From Cerina sp048266425 (lineage in GTDB: Bacteria; Bacteroidota; Bacteroidia; Flavobacteriales; Flavobacteriaceae): a stretch of 64,000 bases of DNA. Position 1 is the stretch's first letter. The number at the start of each line of letters is the position of its first letter. The notes beneath the pieces were generated by a model. That model was given only the letters and a program-made list of their open reading frames with translations, did not search any database and was not told the DNA's origin. The stretch spans positions 45,255-109,254 of the forward strand of contig JBLWZN010000007.1 in the NCBI GenBank assembly GCA_048266425.1. Direction: 5' to 3'. Made by a program: the position numbers and the translations under genes. Positions 1 through 10,103 of this stretch are shown one piece after another.

Positions 1-63
1 GACCAACCACGTCTAAACAAAGTCTTCACCTAAATGAGCCAGTTTCCCTTTCAGAATTAAACG

Positions 64-1992
64 CTAAAGGGAGTCGTAGTTAGTCACGACCAATAAAGAT
101 CTGTCATTCTGCTGATGAAGCATGTCCAAACAATAAACCCCATTGGTACAGTTGTTCAAAATCTTTTCTTCCCCATACCCAACAGAAGATATGATACTGT
201 TTGCCGGTGCCCCTTTCTTGATCAAATAATCCTTAATGGCATCTGCCCTATTCTGTGAGATCCTTAGATTGACACTGCTTGCGCCCCTGCTATCCGTATA
301 GGTTTCGATTGCCAATCGGATCTGGGGAAATTCCTTCAGGGCATATGCCGCCATATCTAGCACCATGGCCGTTTCTGGAGTTATCGCAGCCTTGCCTCGG
401 TCAAAACTTATCCTCTTTGTTTTCAGTACCGTTTTACCCTCCTTCTGCGTGACCATCTCATCTAGAAATGGCAGCTCCACATTTAGATTGTTATTTACAA
501 TTTCACCAATTTCCTTTTCATCATACTCCTTTCTAAAAGTGCCATATCTTTCCTTTTGAATCTCCAAGACGATATGATCCCGCCATGGAATTTCAAATCG
601 ATATTGGCCATTCTCATTGGAATACACTTCTTTTATCTGCTTTCCGTCCTTGTCTAAAACCAGTACAGCCACCTTGTCTATACCTTCACCCGTATTAGGA
701 TTGGAAATCTTGCCAACAAGCACCAAGGTCTTTAAGCCGGGCTCCCCGGAAACCTTAAATCCATAAATATCATCCTTGCCCTTTCCCCCTTGTCTATTGG
801 AAGAAAAATAACCTTCGTATCCACCACTGGAACCGTTCCTAATTATAAAACCAAAATCGTCAGAAGCAGAATTGATTCCTCTCCCCAAATTGATGGGGAT
901 ACTAAATTTATCGTTGGCCATCATATTGGATTTATAGATATCCATACCTCCCAAACCATAATATACGTCCGATGAAAAATAGAGGCTGTTGTTAAAAATA
1001 TAAGGGGCAATTTCATTTCCAGGCGAATTTATCCGAGGTCCCAAATTAACCGGGGACGACATAATCTGTCCGTTGTTGGTGTTTACGTAATAGATATCGG
1101 TCCCCCCGTACCCCTCTTCAAAATTTGCCACAAAATATAGACGTTGGGTCCCGGAATCGTAGAAAGGATAGTAAAACGAAGTGCTTAGATCCTTTAATAT
1201 GTACTCGAATGATCCGTTTTGGCCCGCTAGACCAATCGCCAAAGCATTTTTGCCATTTTTATCGTACACCAACTCCCCGTCGGCGGTATTGGAAAGCACA
1301 TAAAAAATTTCATTTAAACTCTTGGAAAAGTACGGTGTTGATTTATGGAAATCGGAAGCGGGAATACCTGCAAATCGGTTGGAATTTTGCACGTCCCCAT
1401 TCCCATTTAGCTTGCCCACAAAAATATCCAGGTAAGATTCCCCTGAAGGGGAATAAGCCTGCCTATCCTTTTCGGGCCGGCCACTACTAAAAAGGATTCG
1501 TTCGTCCGAATAGAAGGTAGGTGAAAAATCGGATTGGGGAGTATTTCCAGATACATTGAAAATGGTATATGCCGTTCCCCCATTCACATTGGATTCCAAA
1601 AGCTCCTGGTTAAAATCGGCGTTCTCGGTCCATTCCAGGGGCAACAGATTTTTTTTTGTATCCAGAAATGCCTGGATTTTTACCTTGTCCGAAGTTCGGG
1701 ACATGGCTTCGAGCATCTTGTTGAAATGGTAGTTAGACATGGTGGTGTCCTTCTTATAAACCTCTACGTAAGTATCCGATGCATTTTTGTAGTTGCCCGT
1801 CATATAGTAGGCATCGGCCAAGTTCAGGGTCTGCTGGTTGGTCAAAGGGGTCTTAAGCTGTTCTTTTTTATATTCCTTTATAGCATCCTTATAGGAATAT
1901 CCATAGAACAGAAGATCTCCCTTGGATTTCTTGTCTTGTGCAAAAATTCCAAAAACTATAAATAAAAACAGAAAAGTGGTTTTAAACTTCAT
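64..1992 (-). CDS. OmpA-family outer-membrane protein with TPR and PD40 propeller
   Basis: A 642-residue exported protein, probably periplasmic and anchored to the cell wall. A signal peptide (about residues 1-19, ending IFAQ) is followed by a TPR-like helical stretch (about 20-110). PD40/WD40-like beta-propeller repeats come next (about 150-415), with recurring 'FSSD/FSSG' and 'DIY' strands. A carboxypeptidase-regulatory-like beta sandwich follows (about 422-500), then a C-terminal OmpA peptidoglycan-binding domain (about 525-640) with the 'YTDSRG...NLRISQNRADAI' signature. It is the last gene of a minus-strand set with the PorP/SprF gene and the Calx-beta adhesin. This trio is common in Flavobacteriia and linked to type IX secretion and surface display. 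The family and architecture are clear. The specific partner role is inferred from gene order. Confidence 0.88.
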   Translation of the reverse strand: MKFKTTFLFLFIVFGIFAQDKKSKGDLLFYGYSYKDAIKEYKKEQLKTPLTNQQTLNLADAYYMTGNYKNASDTYVEVYKKDTTMSNYHFNKMLEAMSRTSDKVKIQAFLDTKKNLLPLEWTENADFNQELLESNVNGGTAYTIFNVSGNTPQSDFSPTFYSDERILFSSGRPEKDRQAYSPSGESYLDIFVGKLNGNGDVQNSNRFAGIPASDFHKSTPYFSKSLNEIFYVLSNTADGELVYDKNGKNALAIGLAGQNGSFEYILKDLSTSFYYPFYDSGTQRLYFVANFEEGYGGTDIYYVNTNNGQIMSSPVNLGPRINSPGNEIAPYIFNNSLYFSSDVYYGLGGMDIYKSNMMANDKFSIPINLGRGINSASDDFGFIIRNGSSGGYEGYFSSNRQGGKGKDDIYGFKVSGEPGLKTLVLVGKISNPNTGEGIDKVAVLVLDKDGKQIKEVYSNENGQYRFEIPWRDHIVLEIQKERYGTFRKEYDEKEIGEIVNNNLNVELPFLDEMVTQKEGKTVLKTKRISFDRGKAAITPETAMVLDMAAYALKEFPQIRLAIETYTDSRGASSVNLRISQNRADAIKDYLIKKGAPANSIISSVGYGEEKILNNCTNGVYCLDMLHQQNDRSLLVVTNYDSL

Positions 1993-2183
1993 CGCAATCT
2001 ACATCTTAATAAGAACTGGTTTAAGAAACTGTTTAAATTTTAACCGTTAGTCTTTCTTGTGCTTTTTTGTCAATTCGTTGTTATCCTTTCATCGCTTAGC
2101 CTGTGCCATGCGACCATAAAATACTTAGAACTGTCTAAAAAAAATCAAAATACATTCTAAAACAAGGTTTGTTAAAACCGTTT

Positions 2184-3173
2184 CTAAAAGAACCTTGGGG
2201 TATCAATTTGTTTTGGTGCTCCTTTGGCTGGTTTGGTGCTGCTTTCCTTATTGGTTTTTACCGATTTTCCTCCTTTGCCCAAATAGAACTTAGCGATAAT
2301 CTCATGAGATCCGTTGTTGTATTCCCCATAACCGTTGGTGCTATAATCATAGGAATACCCTAAGAACAAGCTGTTGGAAATCTGAAATCCGGCCAAACCG
2401 CTTATCGCATTGTCCAACCTATAGGCAGCTCCCAAGGTCAAGGCCTGGAATAACAAAAAATTAGCCGATACATCCAAGGTTACCGGGGCGCCTTCCAAAT
2501 AATTGACCAGCAAAGCCGGTTTAAATTTTAAATCGTCCCCAAAATCGAAAACATAGCCCGCAATGGCATTAAATTGAATCTTGTCCGCCACCAGGGTGGC
2601 AACCTCGTCGTTATAGATACCATTGGTCAAAAAGTTGGGAACGGAAATTCCGGTATACCATTGATCCCCATACATAAATAGACCAGCCCCAACGATGGGG
2701 TAAAAATTGTTTCCTTGGGTGCCGTTCAGCAACGGCTCATTGGGATCCTTAAAATCGCCCTTGGTATAGTCCACATTTAGCAAGGATCCCCCTGCGTTGA
2801 CCCCAAAAGACAATTTGGTGTCTTCCGAGAGGTTAATCTGAAATGAATAGGCGACATTTAAATAGGTCTGGGAAACGGGACCCAGTTGATCATTGATCAC
2901 ATTGAATCCCATCCCATTTTTTTGGTTGACAAAAGGAATGTTGGCCCCAAGCCTTAAGGTCCTTGGCGCCCCCGGAACGCTTATCCATTGGGCACGGTAC
3001 AATCCTGTAATGTCGGGAGTACCTACGGTACCCACGTAAGCCGGGTTAAAGCTCCCAATATTGTACATATATTGGGTGTATTGTGGTTCCTTCTGACCCC
3101 GGAGCGCAATCGCCGAACAGGCCAAAAGGACAAATAATAAACCGTTTCTGTATCGATTTGATTTATATAGCAT
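2184..3173 (-). CDS. PorP/SprF family type IX secretion-associated outer-membrane protein
   Basis: A 329-residue beta-barrel protein. I chose the ATG at 3173 because it gives a signal peptide (hydrophobic core LLFVLLACSAIAL) directly before the family's opening motif 'QYTQYMYN...NPAYVGT'. The longer frame runs back into the upstream adhesin gene. PorP/SprF proteins are outer-membrane proteins that work with type IX-secreted, CHU_C-tailed proteins, as SprF does for SprB in gliding flavobacteria. The gene starts 11 bases after the stop of the adhesin (3185), so the two are almost certainly co-transcribed, with the OmpA gene following after a 191-base gap. Family assignment is firm; pairing with this adhesin rests on adjacency. 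Confidence 0.9.
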   Translation of the reverse strand: MLYKSNRYRNGLLFVLLACSAIALRGQKEPQYTQYMYNIGSFNPAYVGTVGTPDITGLYRAQWISVPGAPRTLRLGANIPFVNQKNGMGFNVINDQLGPVSQTYLNVAYSFQINLSEDTKLSFGVNAGGSLLNVDYTKGDFKDPNEPLLNGTQGNNFYPIVGAGLFMYGDQWYTGISVPNFLTNGIYNDEVATLVADKIQFNAIAGYVFDFGDDLKFKPALLVNYLEGAPVTLDVSANFLLFQALTLGAAYRLDNAISGLAGFQISNSLFLGYSYDYSTNGYGEYNNGSHEIIAKFYLGKGGKSVKTNKESSTKPAKGAPKQIDTPRFF

Positions 3174-3184
3174 AGTCAATTTTT

Positions 3185-6100
3185 CTACCTGATAATTTGG
3201 ATCCATCCGGTTTTTCCTGCAGATCCATCCCCGAGATCCAATGAATAAAAGTAGGTACCCTTGGGCAGGTCCCCATTCTTGCCCGTTCCGCTCCAAGTAT
3301 TATCATAGTTGGTCTTGGAAAAAACCTTGTTCCCGTACCTATCAAAAATTTCGAGTTTGTTGTTCTTATAGTTTCGTATACAATTGATAATGAATTCATC
3401 ATTAATGCCGTCCCCGTTGGGCGAGATCTGGTTAAATATTTGAAGACAAACCGTGGAGAGCACCTCTACCTCTACGGACGACTCGTTGTTGACCGGGTTG
3501 CCATCATTGGGAAAAGAGGCCGTGATCATGGCCATATTTGTAAAGGTCCCTTCCACTGGTACACTGGCGACCAGAATCAAGGAAATCGATTCGTGGGGCT
3601 CCAGCACATCTATGGCCCATTCCCCCGTGATATTATTATAGGTCCCTTTGGAGGGAGTGGATGCAACATAAGGAAAACCGTAACTGATGCCCAGGGGATC
3701 GGACACGATTATATTGGTGGCCTGGATGTCCGAAAGGTTGGTCAGCGCAAGCGTAAAGGTCACTTGCCCCCCAACGTCCACCGAACCCTTGTCTACCTGC
3801 TTGACCAGCTCCAGATCGATATCGTTCGGAGCGCAATCCGATGGGCTTACCGATACGGTCAAGGTAGTGGACGGATCGGTACATGGGGCTTGGGCCGTAT
3901 TTGTGGTATAGGTGAAAATATAATCCCCATCGGGCTGTCCCACAAAATCCACAATGTTATTGGGCCCGATCGTTACGGTAGACCCTGTGGGGACCGAGGT
4001 AATTGTCCACACCCCTGGATCGGCACCAACGAGCCTAGTATTAAGATCTACGGTGGTAAATCCCTCTGCCAAACTGCAGGCCGAAGTATTATTGGCCACT
4101 CCCGGATTTGGCTGTTCATAAACCGTTGCTATCACTGCCGTTCTTTCGGAAGTACAGCCATTGGCCGTGGCCTCCACATAAAACGTGGTGGTCTCGGCGA
4201 TACTCGGGGTCACAAAACTGGTTCCCGTACCCAAAAAGGTACCCCCGGTCTCGCTATCGTACCAATTAAGTACAGCACCAGGGTCCCTTGTTCCTCCCAG
4301 GGTTACCGTTCCTATCCCACAGCGGGATCCAGGTATGGTAGTCAGCACTTCCGGGGTAGTGTTGATGGTCAGATTGACCGTCAACACTGGGCTGCCACAA
4401 TTGTCGACCGCATCATAAAAGAATCCGTAATAAGTACCTGGCGCATCAACATCACTAAAAATATGGGCGTTGGCAACCGTGGGATCGGGGTTGGTACTCC
4501 AGGTAAGGGCAGTACCCGCTGGAGGGACACTATTGGTGTACTCGTTCAGATCTTGTGCGATTATATCACAGAAGGCTGTTGGTACCGAAGTATCCAGCAC
4601 CGGTGCCACATTTCCTGCTGGACATGTACAATCTGTTACCGTAACAGTAACGGTAGCGGTATCATTTACACAGGGTGCAATGGCATTATTGGTCGCATAA
4701 GTAAATACATAGACCGAAGAAACTGGCAGACCGGCAAAATTAACCACATTACCGGCTCCAATGGTCATTCCCCCAGAGGGATCCGTAGTTACCGTCCAGG
4801 TTCCTCCGGGATCTTCACCGGTCAATTGGTCATCGAGATCCAAGGTTGTGAAACCCCCGGTATCCGTAGAATTACAAGCGGCGACATTTACGTCTGGGCC
4901 AGCAAAGGGAGATGTATTTAATGTCAAGGTAACCTGTAATGTACTGCTGGCACAATTGTTTAAGGAATCATAGAAAAACCCATAATAGATACCCGCGGTT
5001 GTCGCGATAGAACCCACCAAATGATCAGCAACGATCAAGGGATTGCTGTTGGTACTCCAAACAAGAACAGAATTGGGTGGAACCGGCGAATTGGTAAAAT
5101 CGTCCAAATCACGATTGACGATATTGCAATATGCTGTTGGAACAGAAGAATCTAATACGGGTGCCATGGTTCCGGCGGCGCACGAATCGTCATTGGTAAT
5201 GGTGCCGACAGCCGTGGCATTTCCGAGAGCTGCTCCATTGGTTGGATTGCTCAAGGTCACGGTAAAGGTTTCGTTTGGCTCCACTAAACGATCTCCATTT
5301 ACATTGATCGTGATCGTGGCCGTGGTCGAACCGGCAGCAAAGTTGACCGAATTTGTGGGAAAGGCGCCACCGACAAAATCTGCCCCATCGGCAGGATTTG
5401 GGCCGCTTCCGGTTACTGCGTAGGCTACACTATTGGCAAGGCTGAGGTTCCCAGTTCTGGTAACCGTAAAGGCAAATACCGTCGGGCCGCTATTTCCCTC
5501 GGGATGTGTCACCCCTGCCGTTTGTATGGCAATACCCGTATCGTCGTTAGTGATAGTGCCCACCGACGTTATCGGGGTTCCGAGCACCGCGCCCGAACTG
5601 GGGTTGCTTAGTGTCACCGTAAAGGTCTCGTCGGGTTCTATGGACGTATCGCCGTTCACGTTGATCGTGATCGTCGCCGTGGCTGAACCGGCCGCAAAGC
5701 TCACCGTGTTGGTGGGCAGGGTGCCGCCTACAAAATCCGCCCCGTTGGCCGGGTTGGGGCCCGTGCCCGTCCCGGTGTACTCCACGCTGGAGGTGGCGGC
5801 GGTGTCCCCCGTGCGGGACGCCGTAAAGGCAAAGGCCGTCGTGCCGCCGTTGCCCTCTGCCAAGGACACACCGGGCCCCATGGATATCGTGTTGCTGTCG
5901 TCGTTAAGAAAACTGCTAGTACCAATGTTGTCTGGGGCTAACACAGCATTGATACTTGGATTAATTAAGGTCACAGTAACGACTTCGTCCGGTTCAATAA
6001 AAATATCCCCATTGGTCGTCACAGCAATTGTTTGGGTCAACAAAGCGGTACCCGCAGGAAAAGATAATGTATTTACAGTACCATTCTCATTGCCCCCACT

Positions 6101-6982
6101 TATGGAATAATTAACGGTAACGGCCATTGTAGGATCTGCTTGATCAATTCCAACGGTAAACGTCAAAGTTTGCACGCCACTATTGCCTTCCAGAATTGAT
6201 GGCGGGTCGTCGATTCTTATGGTTACACGATCGTCGTTAATAATGGTTACGGCAGCCGTCGCGGAGACATCAATATCCGCTGCCAAAGCTGTTCCCGATA
6301 AAGCACCCATTGACACCCTTACAGTTTCGTCCGGCTCTACAACGTTATCTGCAGTAGGAATTACGTTAAATGAATGACTTTCATTAGCTGACCCGACAAA
6401 ATTCAACGGGAAGTTCGATACTGCCGTATAATCATTATCGGCAAGGGTTGCAGTGCCATCCGAGGTAGAAACAGGGACCGCAAAACCACCTGCCACAGGA
6501 TTATCCAAAGTGGCCGTTACTAAAATTGGCCCTCCATCCTCTGCGCCGCTTACATCTGCAATGGTCACTGATGCTTTATCGTCGTTTGTGATGGTACCAG
6601 TTGCAAGGCCTCCATTCGGACCCGTCAACGTAGCTCCCATTGTAGGAGTTCCCAATTGAACCCTAAATGTCTCAGGCCCCTCTACAATGTTATCATTGCT
6701 TATAGGCACTGAAATGGTCTGCGTTTCCACCGAAAGTAAACCGATAAACGTTAAGGTACTGGGGGTACCGGTATAGTCGACTCCTCCACCAGTAGCTGTC
6801 CCCCCCGCAGGAAAACTATAATTTACTTGGGTAAGTGGGGCAACGTTGATTGCAGTAACCGTAAAGTCCATGGTGCCGCTTGCAACATCCTCTGAGGCGT
6901 TAGCATCCGAAATAGAAATCGTCTGTCCTTGAACGGCCACCCCAATAAACAAAAAAAGAAGCATGGCAAGACCCTTGAACAT
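3185..6982 (-). CDS. Calx-beta repeat adhesin with CHU_C gliding-motility C-terminal domain
   Basis: About 1265 residues from the ATG at 6982, which gives a clean signal peptide (MFKGLAMLLFLFIGVAVQG). Five Calx-beta-type modules follow, each ending in an 'NDD' turn (TITNDD, IINDD, FLNDD, TITNDD twice). Then come two related Ig-like modules sharing 'YYGFFYD' and a single 'GCTSERTA' Ig-like module. A DUF11-type domain (starting ELVKQVDKGS) leads to the C-terminal domain with 'ISPNGDGINDEF', 'LEIFDRYGN' and 'LPKGTYFYSL', which is the CHU_C / T9SS type B sorting signal (TIGR04131). Such proteins are exported by type IX secretion and displayed on the surface as adhesins or motility proteins. One Calx-beta module (roughly 5570-5905) is far richer in G+C than the rest of the gene. 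Confidence 0.9.
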   Translation of the reverse strand: MFKGLAMLLFLFIGVAVQGQTISISDANASEDVASGTMDFTVTAINVAPLTQVNYSFPAGGTATGGGVDYTGTPSTLTFIGLLSVETQTISVPISNDNIVEGPETFRVQLGTPTMGATLTGPNGGLATGTITNDDKASVTIADVSGAEDGGPILVTATLDNPVAGGFAVPVSTSDGTATLADNDYTAVSNFPLNFVGSANESHSFNVIPTADNVVEPDETVRVSMGALSGTALAADIDVSATAAVTIINDDRVTIRIDDPPSILEGNSGVQTLTFTVGIDQADPTMAVTVNYSISGGNENGTVNTLSFPAGTALLTQTIAVTTNGDIFIEPDEVVTVTLINPSINAVLAPDNIGTSSFLNDDSNTISMGPGVSLAEGNGGTTAFAFTASRTGDTAATSSVEYTGTGTGPNPANGADFVGGTLPTNTVSFAAGSATATITINVNGDTSIEPDETFTVTLSNPSSGAVLGTPITSVGTITNDDTGIAIQTAGVTHPEGNSGPTVFAFTVTRTGNLSLANSVAYAVTGSGPNPADGADFVGGAFPTNSVNFAAGSTTATITINVNGDRLVEPNETFTVTLSNPTNGAALGNATAVGTITNDDSCAAGTMAPVLDSSVPTAYCNIVNRDLDDFTNSPVPPNSVLVWSTNSNPLIVADHLVGSIATTAGIYYGFFYDSLNNCASSTLQVTLTLNTSPFAGPDVNVAACNSTDTGGFTTLDLDDQLTGEDPGGTWTVTTDPSGGMTIGAGNVVNFAGLPVSSVYVFTYATNNAIAPCVNDTATVTVTVTDCTCPAGNVAPVLDTSVPTAFCDIIAQDLNEYTNSVPPAGTALTWSTNPDPTVANAHIFSDVDAPGTYYGFFYDAVDNCGSPVLTVNLTINTTPEVLTTIPGSRCGIGTVTLGGTRDPGAVLNWYDSETGGTFLGTGTSFVTPSIAETTTFYVEATANGCTSERTAVIATVYEQPNPGVANNTSACSLAEGFTTVDLNTRLVGADPGVWTITSVPTGSTVTIGPNNIVDFVGQPDGDYIFTYTTNTAQAPCTDPSTTLTVSVSPSDCAPNDIDLELVKQVDKGSVDVGGQVTFTLALTNLSDIQATNIIVSDPLGISYGFPYVASTPSKGTYNNITGEWAIDVLEPHESISLILVASVPVEGTFTNMAMITASFPNDGNPVNNESSVEVEVLSTVCLQIFNQISPNGDGINDEFIINCIRNYKNNKLEIFDRYGNKVFSKTNYDNTWSGTGKNGDLPKGTYFYSLDLGDGSAGKTGWIQIIR

Positions 6983-7189
6983 TTTGTTCCAGTTAAAAAA
7001 GTAAGTTTGGCAAAGGCTCCTAAAGCTCATTCCTGATCAGTTGGTTACGAAAATTGTACTTATTACGGTCTTACAAAAGACTGCGAAATCATCTCCCAAT
7101 ATTAAGAAAAAAACCTCCATCCCCCTAATGAACTAGGCCAAATATGGGTTAATCGGTTGAAATGTAAAAAATTGTGGGATTCCCTATCC

Positions 7190-8074
7190 TTAGTCGATTT
7201 CCGCCGAGGCCACTTCGGCCTCCGGATGGATTTTTTTGACCAGGCCCTGTAGTACTTTCCCCGGGCCTACCTCAACAAAGGAACTAGCGCCGTCCTGCAT
7301 CATTTTTTGAACACTTTGGGTCCATTTTACAGGTGCTGTTAGCTGGGAAATAAGATTTTTCTTTATCTCCTCCGGATCCGTGACCGACGAGGCATTTACA
7401 TTTTGATATATCGGACAAGTGGGGACTTTGAAATTGGTACTTTTTATGGCGGCCGCCAGTTGTTCCCTTGCAGGCTCCATCAAAGGGGAATGGAAGGCTC
7501 CACCCACTGGCAACACCAATGCCCGGCGCGCTCCAGCTTCCTTTAACTTTTCACAGGCCAGATTTACAGCTTCCACCTCCCCGGAAATCACCAATTGGCC
7601 AGGACAGTTATAGTTAGCGGGGACAACGATTCCTGTAATTTCAGCACATATTTTCTCCACAATGGCATCTTCGAGCCCTAAAACAGCTGCCATGGTGCCG
7701 GGCTTTAGCTCACAGGCCCTTTGCATCGCCATCGCACGTTGTGTTACCAGTTTAAGTGCGTCCTCAAAATTTAAACTGCCATTGGCCACCAGGGCGGAAA
7801 ATTCCCCCAAGGAATGCCCGGCTACCATATCTGGCTTAAAGCCATCGCCCATTACCCTACCCATAATAACGGAGTGCAAAAAAATAGCGGGCTGGGTAAC
7901 CTTGGTCTGTTTAAGGTCCTCGGCACTACCTTCGAACATGATGTCCGTAATGGAAAACCCCAAAATTTCATTGGCCTTTTCAAATAGTTGCTGTGCCAAA
8001 GGATACTTTTCATAGAGCCCCAAGCCCATACCGGTAAACTGCGCCCCTTGACCGGGGAAGATATATGCATTCAT
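7190..8074 (-). CDS. fabD: Malonyl-CoA:ACP transacylase
   Basis: A 294-residue cytoplasmic enzyme that moves the malonyl group from CoA to acyl carrier protein to feed fatty-acid elongation. The N-terminal 'FPGQGAQ' loop, the nucleophile elbow 'GHSLGE' (Ser88) and the catalytic His in 'GGAFHSPLM' (His195) are all present, and the length is normal for FabD. It is a single minus-strand gene, separated by about 200 bases of spacer on each side from the adhesin locus and the carbonic anhydrase gene. I see no other fatty-acid genes beside it. The assignment is secure. Confidence 0.97.
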   Translation of the reverse strand: MNAYIFPGQGAQFTGMGLGLYEKYPLAQQLFEKANEILGFSITDIMFEGSAEDLKQTKVTQPAIFLHSVIMGRVMGDGFKPDMVAGHSLGEFSALVANGSLNFEDALKLVTQRAMAMQRACELKPGTMAAVLGLEDAIVEKICAEITGIVVPANYNCPGQLVISGEVEAVNLACEKLKEAGARRALVLPVGGAFHSPLMEPAREQLAAAIKSTNFKVPTCPIYQNVNASSVTDPEEIKKNLISQLTAPVKWTQSVQKMMQDGASSFVEVGPGKVLQGLVKKIHPEAEVASAEID

Positions 8075-8275
8075 TGGTTTGAATTTATGAGGGTAAAAAT
8101 AGGGAATTTTTGTTGATGGTCGATGAATTGTGCCAAGGGTTAAGGGCTAAAGTTTATAGGTCATAAAAACACATGACCCCAAAGTCATAACCCATAATTC
8201 TATACTTGGGAAGTGGCTGATGAATATGATTGAAAATCAAAAATACTAAACTACAAACAGAAAAACACCAAACCC

Positions 8276-8785
8276 TTATTTAAACCAGCTAGAATACGTT
8301 ACATAATTTGCCGCTATCCGATCTATCTCCCCTTTGCTGAGATCTGTACCGACTTCCTTTATTTTTTTGGCCGGCATTCCGGCAAATACAGATCCCGAAG
8401 GGACATGGGTGCCTTTGGTCAGCACCGCTCCTGCAGCTATAATACTATTGCTCTCCACGACACAATCGTCCATGATAATACTGCCCATACCCACCAAAAC
8501 GTTATCGTGTAATGTACACCCATGAACTATGGCATTGTGGCCAATAGAAACGTTATTGCCAATCGTGGTCGGGGATTTTTGATAGGTACAATGTACCACG
8601 GCCCCGTCCTGAACGTTTACCCTATTGCCCATTTTTATAAAATGGACATCGCCGCGCAAAACGGCATTAAACCACACGCTGCATTCGTCGCCCATGACCA
8701 CATCGCCTACGATCGTTGCATTTTCTGCAATAAAACAATCCTTGCCCAATTGGGGCGACTTACCATTTATCGTTTTTAAAACCAT
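8276..8785 (-). CDS. Gamma-class carbonic anhydrase-family protein (left-handed beta helix)
   Basis: A 169-residue protein of the hexapeptide-repeat, left-handed beta-helix family that includes the gamma carbonic anhydrases and YrdA/CaiE-like proteins. Visible hallmarks are the opening 'NATIVGDVVMGDECSVWFNAVLRGD', the 'VNVQDGAVVHCT' strand with a metal-ligand-type His, and 'SIGHNAIVHGCTLHDNVLVGMGS', which supplies further His ligands. These fit a trimeric zinc or iron enzyme that hydrates CO2. Many members have no proven activity, so the substrate is open. It is followed (minus strand) by the fabD gene after about 200 bases. Family certain, activity inferred. Confidence 0.92.
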   Translation of the reverse strand: MVLKTINGKSPQLGKDCFIAENATIVGDVVMGDECSVWFNAVLRGDVHFIKMGNRVNVQDGAVVHCTYQKSPTTIGNNVSIGHNAIVHGCTLHDNVLVGMGSIIMDDCVVESNSIIAAGAVLTKGTHVPSGSVFAGMPAKKIKEVGTDLSKGEIDRIAANYVTYSSWFK

Positions 8786-8841
8786 GCTCGAAGATAGTCA
8801 GAATTAGAGATTTGAACAATAGGGGAATATTCAAAAAAATC

Positions 8842-9834
8842 TCAATTTACTGCAGGGCAATTACAATCGTACCTTTTCTCGGAAGGTTGGCCAAAGTCAT
8901 AGCCCAAGGTAATTTGGTGAAACCCACCGTTGTCATAGCGTATATCCCCCATTTGATAGGAATAATTATAGGAAACCATAAAATTCTTAAAGTTGACCCC
9001 CACAATCGGAGTAATAAGTTGAAGACGCTGATATCCAAAATCGCCATCGGCCAAATATTGGATGCCATCAAACCCCAATCGATAGGATAGTCCGGCCCAA
9101 ACCTTGCCGAAATCTACATCGCGGTAAACCTTGGCATTAAAATCCATGGATTTTTCCTTTGTAAATTCGGTAATTTGAAGTAATACCGATGGTTCCAACT
9201 GCCAAACATCCTTACCAAATACATATCCCACGGAAAAGAGATATCGTCTAAGGTTATCGAATTCGATTGCCGTATATAGATCACGACCACTGCCCAAAAC
9301 ATTCAGCAGGGCAACATGGGCATAAAATTCCATCAAATTATAGGACATCCCCAAATCCACATTAAAATAACTGACGCTATTTTTACCTCCGGTGATTATG
9401 GGATCTGGATTGACCGAAACAAATTCACTCTCATCCAAATTACTTTGCAAAACCCCAACGTTGACCCCGAAAGACAACTGATTCAAAACCCTGGGATCCG
9501 GGGAAAACTGTAAATGGTGGGCATAGGTGGCTTTTATTCCGGTTTGGGAGTGGTAGCCGTTGGCATCATTAAAAAATATGGCGCCGATCCCACTTTTCTC
9601 CCCGATCCTGGAATTAAAGTTCAACGTCTGGAGGCTTGGCGCCTCGTTCACATTGAACCATTGCTTTCTAATGGTACCCCGGATTTTTGTCCCTTGGCTT
9701 ATTCCGGCCATGGATGGGTATACCAAATAGTAATTATCGGACAAATAATCAAAATACACGGGAATCCCTTCCTGTGCATACGACCGAAGTCCAATAGCAA
9801 GGAATGAAAGCAAAATCAGTAGCTTAGGTTTCAT
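8842..9834 (-). CDS. PorP/SprF family outer-membrane protein (second copy)
   Basis: A 330-residue beta-barrel protein with signal peptide (LLILLSFLAIGLRSYAQ) and the PorP/SprF opening 'VYFDYLSDNYYLVYPSMAG', which replaces the usual 'NPAYAG'. The C terminus ends with alternating strands and an unusual tail (ending YDCNCPAVN). Unlike the first copy at 2184, it has no adhesin or OmpA gene beside it, so it is an orphan. A TATATTTG box, matching the Bacteroidota -7 element TAnnTTTG, lies on the minus strand at 9890-9897, 56 bases before the ATG; I could not see a matching -33 element. The family call is good. Its secretion partner is unknown. Confidence 0.85.
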   Translation of the reverse strand: MKPKLLILLSFLAIGLRSYAQEGIPVYFDYLSDNYYLVYPSMAGISQGTKIRGTIRKQWFNVNEAPSLQTLNFNSRIGEKSGIGAIFFNDANGYHSQTGIKATYAHHLQFSPDPRVLNQLSFGVNVGVLQSNLDESEFVSVNPDPIITGGKNSVSYFNVDLGMSYNLMEFYAHVALLNVLGSGRDLYTAIEFDNLRRYLFSVGYVFGKDVWQLEPSVLLQITEFTKEKSMDFNAKVYRDVDFGKVWAGLSYRLGFDGIQYLADGDFGYQRLQLITPIVGVNFKNFMVSYNYSYQMGDIRYDNGGFHQITLGYDFGQPSEKRYDCNCPAVN

Positions 9835-10103
9835 CCAAGAGTTGGGGTAAGGATTTTAATTATGAACCAATTTCGACCAGTTCATCGTTCAAATATAAAA
9901 TATAACGGATGAAATACTACATTATTGCTATTCGAATTGAATTAGATCGTCAACAACTATTAAGTTGAATATGAATTTACTTTAGCAGTTCCCATATCCC
10001 TTTCCACGATTTGTAAAATTGAAGATGTCCATAATTCCCGACTTTCCTTTTGAATCGGGAATAACTAGTAAATCCTTCGTATTTTTGTAAAAAATTAATT
10101 GAC

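Noticed and set aside
3440..4921. 493-codon open frame on the plus strand opposite the adhesin
   Set aside because: It mirrors the repeats of the clearly real adhesin, has low-complexity Gly/Arg/Ile composition and no start signal or known domain.
5433..6110. 225-codon plus-strand frame in the GC-rich Calx-beta part
   Set aside because: Antisense to Calx-beta modules; the repeats and high G+C remove stop codons from several frames.
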